DNA of 33,421 nucleotides from a candidate division Hyd24-12 bacterium UBA5074 (GCA_002414865.1 DIAQ01000118.1:1-33421), one strand, 5' to 3'; positions 14,627 through 23,572 are shown, counted from the first letter of the stretch. The notes: a model not told the origin generated them from the letters alone. Made by a program: numbers and translations.

Positions 14627-15332
14627 GCATGAGCTCCCAGCCGGAGACGATCTCGCGGACCGCCGACGAGATCCTCTCCCTCGCCGCCAAGTGGAACGAG
14701 GCTGCCGATGCCTCCGTCAGCGGTGTGGCAGGACCCTCCGAATACCGGATTGACGACCTGGGCGAGGGCCAGGCCCTGATGCCTTCACGGGACAGGCACG
14801 AGCGGCTGCCGTCCCATGGCGGGAGATCCCAGCCGGGCAGGGCGGCCTTGACCAGGGAGATCTCGTCGGCTCCTCCGTGCCCCCCGGCGGTCCCGAAGAA
14901 CTCCTCGGAGATGTCGGCGCAGAGTGTCCACCAGTCGATGAAGGCCGTCCTCAGACCGGTTTCCTTCCAGACCTCCGGCAGGACCTCCGAGAGCGCTGAG
15001 GAGTTCCCGCCGTGGCCGTTGAAGACGACCACCGAGGACACGCCCGAGCGCCGCAGCGATCCGAGCAGCTCGCCCACCGCACTGCAGTAGGTCTGCCTGG
15101 ACATCCACATGCCGCCGGGATAGCCGGCCAGCGAGGAGACGAGTCCGAAAGGCATCGTCGGGAGGATGAGGGCGCCGAACTCCTCCGCCAGGTCGGCTGC
15201 CAGTATTTCCGGGGCCAGTACATCCGTCCCCAGAGGCGCCAGGTCATGGGCCTCCACGGTCCCGACAGGCCAGAAGCACAGCTGCGGCTTCCGGGAGGCA
15301 AAGTCCCCCGTCGTCAGCTCGAGCAGGCGCAT
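14622..15332 (-). CDS. creatininase-family amidohydrolase
   Basis: A 236-residue metal-dependent amidohydrolase. Predicted metal ligands are Glu27, His29 and Asp37 (WPVGTVEAHDLAPLGTD), His107 (FNGHGGN) and Glu157 (HGGADEISL), the positions that bind two metals in creatinine amidohydrolase and the FAPy deformylase ArfB. Known members open creatinine, deformylate FAPy in riboflavin/F420 synthesis, or process mycofactocin; the substrate here is unknown. The usual EQHGPHLP motif is EAHDLAPL, an unusual version lacking the Gly-Pro-His, so the pocket probably differs. Two adjacent ATGs exist (15335 and 15332). GGAGG lies 5 bases before the second, which is chosen. The stop of the preceding transporter gene overlaps these starts. 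Confidence 0.82.
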   Translation of the reverse strand: MRLLELTTGDFASRKPQLCFWPVGTVEAHDLAPLGTDVLAPEILAADLAEEFGALILPTMPFGLVSSLAGYPGGMWMSRQTYCSAVGELLGSLRRSGVSSVVVFNGHGGNSSALSEVLPEVWKETGLRTAFIDWWTLCADISEEFFGTAGGHGGADEISLVKAALPGWDLPPWDGSRSCLSREGIRAWPSPRSSIRYSEGPATPLTEASAASFHLAARERISSAVREIVSGWELMQ

Positions 15333-15982
15333 CATTCCCTCCGGTCCTCCCTCACCACCGAGATGAGGGGCATCGAGAAGACAGTCACCGCCATCTTCAT
15401 GAGCACGTTGCTCAGGACTATGCTCCAGACCACCGCGGACGGCATGGCCCCGCCGAAGGCGGCCCAGCAGAAGACCATGCTGTCGAGCGGCACCGCCACG
15501 GAGTTGCTCGCCAGGACCCTCCACATCTGCACCCCGGTCGGGAATCTCCTCGTCCAGCGGCTGTAGACCTCCGTGTCCGCAAGCTCGGACAGGACTTCCG
15601 CGATGATGGAGGCCCCTACTATCCTCCAGAGCGGGGAGAGCACCGCGCCGAACCCGGATTGCGGCCCTACGGCCATGTCGGCCGGCAGGCGGGAGACCAG
15701 CCAGAAGAGGCCTGCCATGACCAGGTTCACCGCTGCGGCCACGCCGATGAGTATCCTCGCGGTGCGGGCGCCTGCGGCCTTGTGGACGAGGTCCCTGAGG
15801 GTGAAGGTCAGCGGGTAGACGAGGGTGCCCGCATCCATGGACAGCCCGAAAAGGGTCACTATCCTCAGGCTCGCGATGTCGGAGAGCATCTGCGCCGCGA
15901 TGTAGCAGGCGCCGGTCATGACCGCCGCCTGTATCGCGGCTCCCTGCACCGGACCGGGGCTAGCGGATCTCATCGCATCCAT
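15332..15982 (-). CDS. queuosine precursor transporter (YhhQ/VUT family)
   Basis: A 216-residue inner-membrane protein with about six predicted helices. It has the VUT/YhhQ pattern: the early helix AAQMLSDIASLRIVTLFGLSMDAGTLVYPLTFTLRDLVHKAAG (conserved Asp-Pro-x-Thr-x-Asp-type region), a later AEVLSELADTEVYSRW, and SNSVAVPLDSMVFCWAAFGG. E. coli YhhQ imports preQ0/preQ1 for queuosine synthesis; no que genes lie nearby, so the exact substrate is inferred from the family only. The ATG at 15982 is chosen for its GGAGG 6 bases upstream. It overlaps the end of the DUF2161 gene by 23 bases, and its own stop overlaps the creatininase start, so the genes are probably coupled. Confidence 0.85.
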   Translation of the reverse strand: MDAMRSASPGPVQGAAIQAAVMTGACYIAAQMLSDIASLRIVTLFGLSMDAGTLVYPLTFTLRDLVHKAAGARTARILIGVAAAVNLVMAGLFWLVSRLPADMAVGPQSGFGAVLSPLWRIVGASIIAEVLSELADTEVYSRWTRRFPTGVQMWRVLASNSVAVPLDSMVFCWAAFGGAMPSAVVWSIVLSNVLMKMAVTVFSMPLISVVREDRRE

Positions 15983-16667
15983 CCCCGCCCTCCGGGTCCG
16001 CCCCTCCCGGCGTCGCGGCCGTCCAGCGGCCCATCTCCGCGGCACCTTTCGCCGAGAGCGCGTAGAGGCCCTTGCCGGCCCTCTCGAACCACCCGTAGAC
16101 GTTGCCGTACAGGACGTCCCATGCGCGGGCGTCCCCCAGCGCGGCTTTCGCCGACGCGGCGGTCGAGGGACCCTTGTCGCGGAGGAATGCCGCGATGCCC
16201 AGAGCCCTCTGGCGGTAGGCGGTCATGAGCCCCCGCCGCCTGTCCGAGCCTCCGGAATTGGGATCGCCGGCCCTCGCGGAGTGCTCGCGCAGCAGAAGCG
16301 CCCTGTCGCCGTTCCTCCGTCGCGGCCTGTACTCGGACGGGTCGACCGTCACCGATGCCCTCCGCCCGGGGACATCCACCTCGATCAGGCCCAGGCCCAG
16401 CATCCGGAGCAGGCGGACGAAGTCGCGCCTGTCCTTCGCCAGTGTGGGACAGGAGGCGGGGACGGCCACATAGACCGAGTCCGAGACGGTGATCCTGGAT
16501 GCGGCCTGCATGAGAAGCCTGAGGCTGCCGGAGGTCTTCAGCTCGACCGCCACGAGCAGGTCGCCCTTCGTGCCCGCGACGTCGAGGTCTCCTATCTCGG
16601 CCTTGACGGAGTAGCCCAGACCCTCGAGCAGCGCCTTGACTGGCGGGTAGAGGTCGCTCTCCTTCAA
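15960..16667 (-). CDS. DUF2161 domain protein (PD-(D/E)XK nuclease-like fold)
   Basis: A 235-residue protein whose first ~110 residues match DUF2161: ESDLYPPVKALLEGLGY, then VKAEIGDLDVAGTKGDLLVAVELK, where Glu42-x-Lys44 with an upstream Asp resembles a PD-(D/E)XK active site. The C-terminal half has an Arg-rich linker followed by a winged-helix-like region (RALGIAAFLRDKGPSTAASAKAALG ... YGWFERAGKGLYALSAKG). The family has been described as putative phosphodiesterase/endonuclease-like, with no proven substrate. The TTG at 16667 has GGAGG 7 bases upstream and begins exactly at the conserved KESDLYPP. It lies 21 bases downstream of leuS on the same strand and is probably co-transcribed. Confidence 0.85.
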   Translation of the reverse strand: MKESDLYPPVKALLEGLGYSVKAEIGDLDVAGTKGDLLVAVELKTSGSLRLLMQAASRITVSDSVYVAVPASCPTLAKDRRDFVRLLRMLGLGLIEVDVPGRRASVTVDPSEYRPRRRNGDRALLLREHSARAGDPNSGGSDRRRGLMTAYRQRALGIAAFLRDKGPSTAASAKAALGDARAWDVLYGNVYGWFERAGKGLYALSAKGAAEMGRWTAATPGGADPEGGDGCDEIR

Positions 16668-16688
16668 CGCCGGACCTCCGGGAAGAGC

Positions 16689-19145
16689 CTAGACGATCAG
16701 GTTGACGAGCCTGCGGGGCACGACGACGATGCGCACAGGCTTCCTCCCCTCGAGCATCTCCCGAATCCTGGGACTCGACAGGGCGGCCTCGCGGATCTCC
16801 TCCTCGGAGGCCTCGGACGGCACCGTGATGTGCCCGCGGACCTTCCCAGAGACCTGTACGGCCATCTCCACCGTGTCGCGGACCAGGTCGGCCTCCGACC
16901 ATCCGGGCCACCGCTGCTCGTGGATCGTGCAGCCCTCGAAGCCGAGCCGGTGCCAGAGCTCCTCGGCTATGAACGGGGTCATCGGGGCGAGCAGGAGGAG
17001 GAGGTCGGAGACCGCCTTCCTCCAGTCGTCCGATGCGGAAGGAGCCCTGTCCCGCGATGCGGCCAGGAAGTTGACGAATTCCATGAGGGCGGCAACCGCG
17101 GTGTTGAACTGGAAGGAATCGACGTCGCCGGTGACCTTCTTCACTGTCTTCGCGAGCTGGTATCGCAGCTCTCGGCGGAACGATGCATCCGCGGGAGCGC
17201 CATCTCCGGGGGGGGATTCCAGCACGAGGGCCCAGAGCCGCTTCAGGAAGCGGGATGTGCCGGCGATGCCCTCTTCGCTCCACTCGAGGTCGGCCTCGAA
17301 CGGACCCATGAAGAGGATGTAGAGCCTGAGAGCATCGACGCCGTAACGCTCGGCCATCTCGTCCGGCGTCACGACGTTGCCCCTGGACTTGGACATCTTC
17401 TGGTGGTCGGCTCCCAGGAGCATCCCCTGGTTCTTGAGGACGGTGAAGGGCTCGTCGAAGTCGATCACCCCGGCATCGTACATGACCTTCGTCCAGAACC
17501 TCGCGTAGAGCAGGTGCATCACCGCGTGCTCGGCCCCGCCCACATAGAGGTCGACCGGCAGCCAGTAGCGGACCGACTCCGGATCGAACGGGCGCTCCTT
17601 CTCCCAGGGCGAGGCGAAGCGGAGGAAGTACCAGGATGAGCAGGCGAACCCCGCCATCGTATTCGTGTCCCTGGATGCAGGCCCTCCGCAGACCGGGCAG
17701 CTGGTCTCCACCCAGTCCGCCGCCCTCGCGAGCGGCGACCTGCCGGTGTCGTCGGGCTCGTAGGACTCCACCGGGGGCAGCAGGACGGGGAGGTTCCTGT
17801 CGGGGACGGCTCCGCACGCGCTGCAGTGTATCATGGGGACTGGAGCACCCCAGTATCGCTGCCGGCTGACGAGCCAGTCGCGGAACCTGTATCTGACGGC
17901 GACGCGCCCGAAGCCGCCGGCTTCCGCCTTCGCGGCCATGCGCTCCCTCGCCGTCTCCGAGTCGAGCCCGCCGAACTCGCCGCTGTTGAGGAGGATCCCG
18001 TCGGCTGTGGTCGCCGCCTCCTCGACGCCTCTCGGAACGCCTCCGGGGGCGATGACCTCGATCATGGGGATGCCGAATCTCCTGGCGAAGGCGTGGTCCC
18101 TCTCGTCATGGGCCGGGACGGCCATTATCGCGGCAGTGCCGTAGCCTGACAGCACGTAGTCCGATACCCACACCGGCACGCGCTCTCCCGAGAAGGGATT
18201 GAGGGCGAAACTGCCGGTGAAGACGCCGGTCTTCTCCCTCTCGGCAGAGACCAGCCTCTCCCTGTCGCTCCTCGCCCTGGCGGCGGACGCATAGCGGAGC
18301 ACCTCCTCCATGCGCTCGGGCTGCGTAATCCCGGCGAGTCCGGGATGCTCGGGCGCCACGACGCAGAAGGTGGCTCCGTATATGGTGTCCAGCCTGGTCG
18401 TGTAGACCGGCAGGTCGACGAGCAGTCCTCCCGGCGCCTCCACTCGGAAGAGCACCTCCGCACCTTCGGATCTGCCGATCCAGTTTCTCTGCATGGCCTT
18501 GATGCCCTCGGGCCAGTCGAGCCCGTCGAGGCCTGCCAGCAGCCTGTCGGCATATGAGGTTATTCGGAAGTACCATTGCTTCAGGCGCTTCCTGGTGACC
18601 TCGCCCCCGCATCTCCAGCAGCAGCCTCCCGCGGCTTCCTCGTTCGAGAGCACGATCCTGCACGCGGGGCACCACATCTGGTCGTTCTCGTCCTCGTAGG
18701 CGAGGCCCCTGTCGAAGAGCAGCAGGAAGAAGGACTGGGTCCATCGGTAGTAGGCGGGATCGCTGGAGTCTATCTCCCGGCTCCAGTCGTAGCTGCACTC
18801 TATCAGCTTCATCTGGCGCCTGTAGGTGTCGGTGTTCCTGCGCGTGACGATGCTGGGATGGATTCCGGTCTTTATGGCGTATTCCTCCGCAGGCTGGCCG
18901 AATGCGTCCCAGCCCATGGGATGGAGGACATTGCGGCCGCCCATGCGCATCCTGCGGCTGATGACATCGGTGGGGATGTAGTTGCGGCAGTGCCCCACGG
19001 AGAGCCCGGCACCCGAGGGGTAGGGGAAGAAGTCGAGGCAGTAGAAGGGCTCCCGGTCGGGATCACTCCCCGTCCGGTACAGCCCGCGCTCCTCCCAGAA
19101 GGGCTTCCAGCGGGCTTCCATGCCGCGAAAATCACAGGCTTCCAC
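16689..19145 (-). CDS. leuS: leucyl-tRNA synthetase
   Basis: The 818-residue enzyme attaches leucine to tRNA-Leu in the cytoplasm. It has the bacterial LeuRS layout: the N-terminal DFRGMEARWKPFWEERGL, a catalytic Rossmann fold, a zinc finger (CPACRI ... CCWRCGG), the CP1 editing domain (TTRLDTIYGATFCVVAPEHP and AAIMAVPAHDERDHAFA), the leucine-specific region, KMSKS near residue 582 (QKMSKSRGNVV), an anticodon-binding helical domain, and a C-terminal domain (VQVSGKVRGHITVPSEAS). The HIGH motif reads SVGH (49-52) instead of HxGH. The GTG at 19145 is preferred: GGAGG stands 6 bases upstream and it restores the conserved xDFRxxE start, which the ATG at 19121 loses. Confidence 0.97.
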   Translation of the reverse strand: MEACDFRGMEARWKPFWEERGLYRTGSDPDREPFYCLDFFPYPSGAGLSVGHCRNYIPTDVISRRMRMGGRNVLHPMGWDAFGQPAEEYAIKTGIHPSIVTRRNTDTYRRQMKLIECSYDWSREIDSSDPAYYRWTQSFFLLLFDRGLAYEDENDQMWCPACRIVLSNEEAAGGCCWRCGGEVTRKRLKQWYFRITSYADRLLAGLDGLDWPEGIKAMQRNWIGRSEGAEVLFRVEAPGGLLVDLPVYTTRLDTIYGATFCVVAPEHPGLAGITQPERMEEVLRYASAARARSDRERLVSAEREKTGVFTGSFALNPFSGERVPVWVSDYVLSGYGTAAIMAVPAHDERDHAFARRFGIPMIEVIAPGGVPRGVEEAATTADGILLNSGEFGGLDSETARERMAAKAEAGGFGRVAVRYRFRDWLVSRQRYWGAPVPMIHCSACGAVPDRNLPVLLPPVESYEPDDTGRSPLARAADWVETSCPVCGGPASRDTNTMAGFACSSWYFLRFASPWEKERPFDPESVRYWLPVDLYVGGAEHAVMHLLYARFWTKVMYDAGVIDFDEPFTVLKNQGMLLGADHQKMSKSRGNVVTPDEMAERYGVDALRLYILFMGPFEADLEWSEEGIAGTSRFLKRLWALVLESPPGDGAPADASFRRELRYQLAKTVKKVTGDVDSFQFNTAVAALMEFVNFLAASRDRAPSASDDWRKAVSDLLLLLAPMTPFIAEELWHRLGFEGCTIHEQRWPGWSEADLVRDTVEMAVQVSGKVRGHITVPSEASEEEIREAALSSPRIREMLEGRKPVRIVVVPRRLVNLIV

Positions 19146-19197
19146 GAGCGGCCTCCAGTCGTGTCGACATGCGATGGCTGACAGTCGGTGAACGACA

Positions 19198-19227
19198 ATT
19201 ATTCGAGGCGACGGTGCCCCGGGTAAA
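19198..19227 (-). promoter_or_regulatory. putative leuS promoter
   Basis: On the minus strand TTTACC (19227-19222) and AATAAT (19203-19198) are separated by 18 bases, inside the 91-base gap between the PAS-sensor gene and leuS. It would give a leader of about 45 bases; no T-box-like structure fits in that length. Confidence 0.4.
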
Positions 19228-19236
19228 GGTCCGGCG

Positions 19237-22200
19237 CTACTCCCGGGCCGCGGGCACCACGATCCTGAGCGCGCGGCCATCTTCGGCCGGCCGGCAGTCG
19301 CATCCCGCAACCTTCAGGAGGAGGCAGGTCAGGGCGACCATGGAGGAGGGCTCCACCACCCCCCTGCCGAGCTCATCGACGGCTTCTCGGACGGACCCGG
19401 GCGCCGGGAGTCTGCTCCTCCAGCGGAAGAGGAAGGCGACGGCGCCGCCGGCGACCGACATCCCGAACTCCGGGACGGCTGATCCGGTCAGCCCGCAGAT
19501 GTCCACCTCGGGTACGTCTCCGGATCCTCCGATGCCTGCGACCAGCTGGAGCAGGTCGGTCAGGAACTCCCCGTCGATCGCCAGGCGGGGGAGATCGCCC
19601 TCGATCCTGAGATCTGGAGGCCGCCTCTCGGCTTTCACGCTGCCCGTCACCAGCCCGTCGAGGACCTCGGCGGGATCGCTCGAAACGACCGCAGGGATGG
19701 CAGCCCTCAGCAGCAGCCGGAGCATCCCGACTGTCCGGCCAAGGGATGAGAGCTCGTGGGTGAGGGAGTTGAGAGCCGGGCGCAGCGGATCCTCGCGGTG
19801 GACCGTCCTGCCCAGCGCCGCGGCCTTCTCCCTCGACGAGCCGACGAATCCAGGGAGCTGCCCGAGCAGGCTGGAGGCTATGCCGAGGATGGACTCCCCG
19901 CCCATGAACTCGCTGTCGGACGGCCTTCCCGCCGATACGGGATAGATCATCACCAGGGGGTTCGATCCTGGATTGCCTATCGAGTCGAAGACGAGGCTCT
20001 CTCCCCTGCCCGCCCACTCCGGAGGGGATACGACGCTCCTCCCTATCTTCAGGGCGAGGGTGAAGGCGGTCTCCAGGGACGGTCGGCTGTCGCCGGCTAT
20101 GGCTGCCAGGTCGCCTCCCGAGGGAAGCAGCTCCCCGCCGGCCGTGCGGAGAGTCGAGGAGAGGGCCTTCCTCGATGTGTCGAATACTGCGTATCCCCCT
20201 GGGTTCCGGAGCACTGACTCCACGAGGGTGCCGGTCCTCTGCTCGCCAAGCTTCTCGAGGACTCTGGCCGAAGCCCCGGCAAAGTCCCTCAGGACTGGGG
20301 TCGGAGCTCCTCCGTGAAGAGTGATGAGCCCGGACGGGGCGGAACCGGCCTGGACCGGGATGCTCCATTCCTCCCCGGTCTCGGGGCCTTCCTCGCAGCC
20401 TGCCCTGGCGATGACCGGACCCTGCCCTGTTTCGAGCCTGACCTCGGCCCCCCCGGCGCCCGAAGCGGCAAGAGCTGCGGAGGCGATGGCCTCCGCCAGG
20501 CGGGGCACGGACTCCGCCGACACGAGCCGGACGACGCTCCTGGTCATCTCGTCGAGTCTTCCGGCCGAGGCCTCGATCCCCTCCACGTCCGGGGAGCCGG
20601 CCGACAGGGGCGCACCCATCAGCACCGTCAGGGCCTCCACCGAATCGGTCTCCGCGGCATCGGCCCTGAACAGCTTCCATGCGAGGGAGGCGGTGCTGCC
20701 GTCGGGCTTTCTGATCTCCCATACGGCAGGCGCCTCGGCAGCCCCGAACCTCCGGATGAGCTTCCTGGCGGCCGCCACACCGCCCACGCTTCCGAAGAGC
20801 ATGTCCATGACGGAGGCCGTCCTCTTCCTGGCAGCATCTCCGACGCAGCCGGTGACCTCCTCCATGGCCGGGTTCCAGTGGACGACCCTCCAGTCCTCAC
20901 CGAACACGGCGACAGGGATGTCCGCGGATGCCACGAGCTCACGCAGGAAGCGCCTCTGCTTCTCGAGGAAATAGGTCGTCTGCTCGAGCTGCGACGACTG
21001 GCTGACGAACTCGGCCCGGAGGCGGAGCATGTCCGCCACCATGCCTCCCGGTATCAGCGAGGAGTCGGCGGCGGCCTGATCTCCGAACGAGGCGAGGAGA
21101 AAGCCCCTGTTGGCGCTGCCTGCGCCGACCGGGATGACCGCGCAGTGCTCGGTGACCCCTCTCAGCACCCCCAGCTCGTGCTCGGACAGGGAGCTGCCGG
21201 GAAGCACGCTCCAGACCGAGGGCGGGAACCGGAGATCCGCGAAATCGGGAGGGAGGGTGGTTCCCCACTGGCCCCAGGTTCCGGTGAGCCTGGTCGTGCT
21301 GTAGGGCTCGGAGAAGTAGACTGCCGTGCTCTGGGCGCCGAGGGCTTCGCAGAGACCTTCTGCAAGCGCGGCGGAACCGGCCGGGAGGCCGGCCGTGGAC
21401 ACCTGGGCGAGCAGCGCTGAGAGCAGCGAATTCCTGCGGGTCGTTTCGCGGAGCGATTCCTCCGCTCTCACCTGGTCGCTCAGGTCCTCGAAGACGCCTA
21501 CGGCCAGGTAGGACTCGTCGTCATCCGACCCCACGGGCCTGAAGGTCTGCTGCACGATCAGCCTGCGGCCGTCCCTGGACGTGCAGGATATCCTGGAGGG
21601 CTTCGGGTGACTGGCGTCCTTCTCGAAGAGCTTCCCGGAAACCTCCTCCAGGTCGCTGAAACACTCGGTGGGCAGTATCTCGTAGATGGGGATCCCGAGT
21701 TCCTCGCGGGCTCCGAACAGCTCCCCGAAGAACTTGTTCGCGACGATGAGCCGGTAGTCGGGACCGAACATCACGATGCCCGTACGCACTGTCTGGAGGT
21801 AGGTCTGGTTCATCCTGCGGGCGGTCCGGAGCCGCTGCTCGGTCTCGAAGCTGTCGGAGGTGTCCGTGAACGTGCCCAGGACCCCGGGACCGCCTGGCAC
21901 GAAGACGGCCTCGATCCTCCTGTCCTGTCCGGGACGGATGTCGACCTTCACCTGGCGTCCCTCGGCCGATGCCGAGAGGATGCTCGGCCACGTGAAGAGG
22001 ACAGGCTGCGGGAGGACCGATTCGAGGCTCCGGCCCACGGCGGCATCGGCGGGGAGGTGGAATATGTCCGCCATGGAGCGATTCCAGATCGAGATCGTCC
22101 CGGCCTGGTCCGCGCCCACCACGCCTGCCCCCAGATCGTCGACAACCCATCCCGAGGCTCCCTCCAGCTCGTTGCGCCTGAAGAGCAGGACCTCGAGGTT

Positions 22201-22464
22201 CCTCTGAGTGGGCATGAGAACGGCGAGCAGGTCCCCGCAGAAGGCGGAGACCGGTCCGGAGCGCACAGCCGAGGCTATCAGGTCGGACAGGGGGGGAGGG
22301 AGGAGAGCAAGGGGCTCCCTGCTCTCGAGCAGCGTGGATGCCTCGGTTCCCAGCAGGAGCGTGCAGTCGCCCTCGGCCGTCTCGAGTCCCCGGCCGAGGA
22401 AGACCAGCCTGACCCACGCCCGCCGGTCCTTCAGGATTGCCGGGGCTGCAGCCTCCTGGCTCAT
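19237..22464 (-). CDS. multi-PAS/GAF sensor protein with degenerate histidine-kinase core
   Basis: A 1075-residue protein with no clear transmembrane helix. After an N-terminal ~100 residues come PAS 1 (about 105-205, GVVGADQAGTISIWNRSMADIF), PAS 2 (about 220-335, GIVMFGPDYRLIVANKFFGELFG), a GAF-like domain (about 345-485), a short coiled coil (485-505), PAS 3 (about 508-620, IPVAVFGEDWRVVHWNPAMEEVTG), a second GAF-like region (640-740) and a further sensor-like stretch to 870. Residues 893-1070 keep the outline of a histidine kinase: LNSLTHELSSLGRTVGMLR with His903 at the phospho-acceptor position, and a C-terminal strand like the end of a HATPase domain (GRALRIVVPAA). I see no N-box Asn or G1 DxGxG, so it is probably not an active kinase. 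It lies 19 bases downstream of an outer-membrane barrel gene on the same strand. Confidence 0.8.
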   Translation of the reverse strand: MSQEAAAPAILKDRRAWVRLVFLGRGLETAEGDCTLLLGTEASTLLESREPLALLPPPLSDLIASAVRSGPVSAFCGDLLAVLMPTQRNLEVLLFRRNELEGASGWVVDDLGAGVVGADQAGTISIWNRSMADIFHLPADAAVGRSLESVLPQPVLFTWPSILSASAEGRQVKVDIRPGQDRRIEAVFVPGGPGVLGTFTDTSDSFETEQRLRTARRMNQTYLQTVRTGIVMFGPDYRLIVANKFFGELFGAREELGIPIYEILPTECFSDLEEVSGKLFEKDASHPKPSRISCTSRDGRRLIVQQTFRPVGSDDDESYLAVGVFEDLSDQVRAEESLRETTRRNSLLSALLAQVSTAGLPAGSAALAEGLCEALGAQSTAVYFSEPYSTTRLTGTWGQWGTTLPPDFADLRFPPSVWSVLPGSSLSEHELGVLRGVTEHCAVIPVGAGSANRGFLLASFGDQAAADSSLIPGGMVADMLRLRAEFVSQSSQLEQTTYFLEKQRRFLRELVASADIPVAVFGEDWRVVHWNPAMEEVTGCVGDAARKRTASVMDMLFGSVGGVAAARKLIRRFGAAEAPAVWEIRKPDGSTASLAWKLFRADAAETDSVEALTVLMGAPLSAGSPDVEGIEASAGRLDEMTRSVVRLVSAESVPRLAEAIASAALAASGAGGAEVRLETGQGPVIARAGCEEGPETGEEWSIPVQAGSAPSGLITLHGGAPTPVLRDFAGASARVLEKLGEQRTGTLVESVLRNPGGYAVFDTSRKALSSTLRTAGGELLPSGGDLAAIAGDSRPSLETAFTLALKIGRSVVSPPEWAGRGESLVFDSIGNPGSNPLVMIYPVSAGRPSDSEFMGGESILGIASSLLGQLPGFVGSSREKAAALGRTVHREDPLRPALNSLTHELSSLGRTVGMLRLLLRAAIPAVVSSDPAEVLDGLVTGSVKAERRPPDLRIEGDLPRLAIDGEFLTDLLQLVAGIGGSGDVPEVDICGLTGSAVPEFGMSVAGGAVAFLFRWRSRLPAPGSVREAVDELGRGVVEPSSMVALTCLLLKVAGCDCRPAEDGRALRIVVPAARE

Positions 22465-22483
22465 TCCCGCCGGCCGGCCCTCG

Positions 22484-23572
22484 TCAGGGCAGGAGCGTCA
22501 GGCCGAGGGAGACGAGCGTCGAAGAATCCTCGACCTCGCTGCTCGACTCGCCCTCGAATGCGGCTCCATCCCTGACGCGGTCCATCCAGTGGAGCCCGAT
22601 GTCGATTCGTGTCCTGCCGAAGGTGCCGAACCCGCCCACGGAGAATCCCATCCCCTTGCCGAGCTCGGAGGTGTAGTCGCCGAAGGAAACCCCGACGTTC
22701 ATCCCCATGTCCCCGGATATGGGATAGCTGCATATGAACTTGCCGGTGAAGAGGTTCCTTGCCAGCGGGGACGTTATGTCGGCTTCGAAGCCCACCGTGG
22801 AATTGGCGAGGTGCGGAGCCACGACCCTGGCCCCTGCCGAAAGCCTGGACGGGTAGTCTTCGCCGGCGGAGACGTAGCTCGCCCCGATGGCGCCTATCGA
22901 GCCTGTGAGGATCGCCCCTCCCCTGAGGGCCATCTCGGAGATGTCGGTGGACCAGCTCGCCACCGAGTCGATCGTTCCGAATGTGGCATCATAGAGCATG
23001 TAGTCATAGTCGACCCCGCCGAAGCGCAGCCCTGACGAGACACCCGCCGAGATCTGCTCTCCGAGCCTGCACCCCAGTCCGGCGAGGGCTTCGTACTGGC
23101 AGCCCGAGCTTTCGAGGAACTCCACCATGCCGGTGCCGCTGGCCAGGAACGGGTTGTTCAGGTAATGAGTCCCGCTGTAGTCGCCATCGGCTACGACGGC
23201 GAAGCCCGTGCCGGCGACCAGCCAGGGACTGACGGGGACCGCCGCCGCGATGCACCGGGTTCCCTGCATCGGGTCGGAGTTCATCTTCCTGTCGCTGCCG
23301 AATTCGTACACCTCGCGCCAGGTGCCGAATCCCCAGGAGGCCGTGGCAGTCGGACCGGTCAGGCCGGCCAGCCCTGCAGGATTGTTGATGACCGCGAGAG
23401 CATCCCAGTTGTATGTGGCCCTGGAGCCGCACATGGACGATGACAGCGCGCCGAAGTCCTCCACCGGGACGCCGCCGGCCAGGACATCGTAATACCCGTT
23501 CGCGAGGCATGTGCACGGGATGGAAAGGAATGCCAGCAGACAGGGAAGCAAGGTGAAGCGAGTGGAATGCAT
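22484..23572 (-). CDS. outer-membrane beta-barrel protein (FadL/PorV-like)
   Basis: A 362-residue exported protein with a signal peptide (MHSTRFTLLPCLLAFLSIPCTCLA) and a mature part that opens with SMCGSRATYNWDALAVINNPAGLAGL. This is the helix-hatch region (x-NPAGL) of FadL/PorV/UPF0164-type barrels. The rest is short amphipathic strands with Gly/Tyr/Phe enrichment, ending on a strand (STLVSLGLTLLP). Such barrels either carry hydrophobic substrates or act as scaffold or shuttle proteins for type IX-like secretion; neither is proven here. It shares layout and the NxPxxL hatch with the barrel encoded at 24167-25261, so the two look like paralogues. A GGGAGGGG site precedes the ATG at 23572. The downstream PAS sensor is probably in the same transcript. 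Confidence 0.78.
   Translation of the reverse strand: MHSTRFTLLPCLLAFLSIPCTCLANGYYDVLAGGVPVEDFGALSSSMCGSRATYNWDALAVINNPAGLAGLTGPTATASWGFGTWREVYEFGSDRKMNSDPMQGTRCIAAAVPVSPWLVAGTGFAVVADGDYSGTHYLNNPFLASGTGMVEFLESSGCQYEALAGLGCRLGEQISAGVSSGLRFGGVDYDYMLYDATFGTIDSVASWSTDISEMALRGGAILTGSIGAIGASYVSAGEDYPSRLSAGARVVAPHLANSTVGFEADITSPLARNLFTGKFICSYPISGDMGMNVGVSFGDYTSELGKGMGFSVGGFGTFGRTRIDIGLHWMDRVRDGAAFEGESSSEVEDSSTLVSLGLTLLP

Noticed and set aside
15918..17817. Open frames on both strands of ~570-615 codons across leuS and the DUF2161 gene
   Set aside because: Both are out of frame with conserved LeuRS and DUF2161 sequence and have mirror-image GC-driven composition.
19146..19236. T-box or other leader riboswitch before leuS
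   Set aside because: The gap is only 91 bases and holds a promoter-like pair, leaving about 45 bases of leader with no T-box sequence or terminator hairpin.
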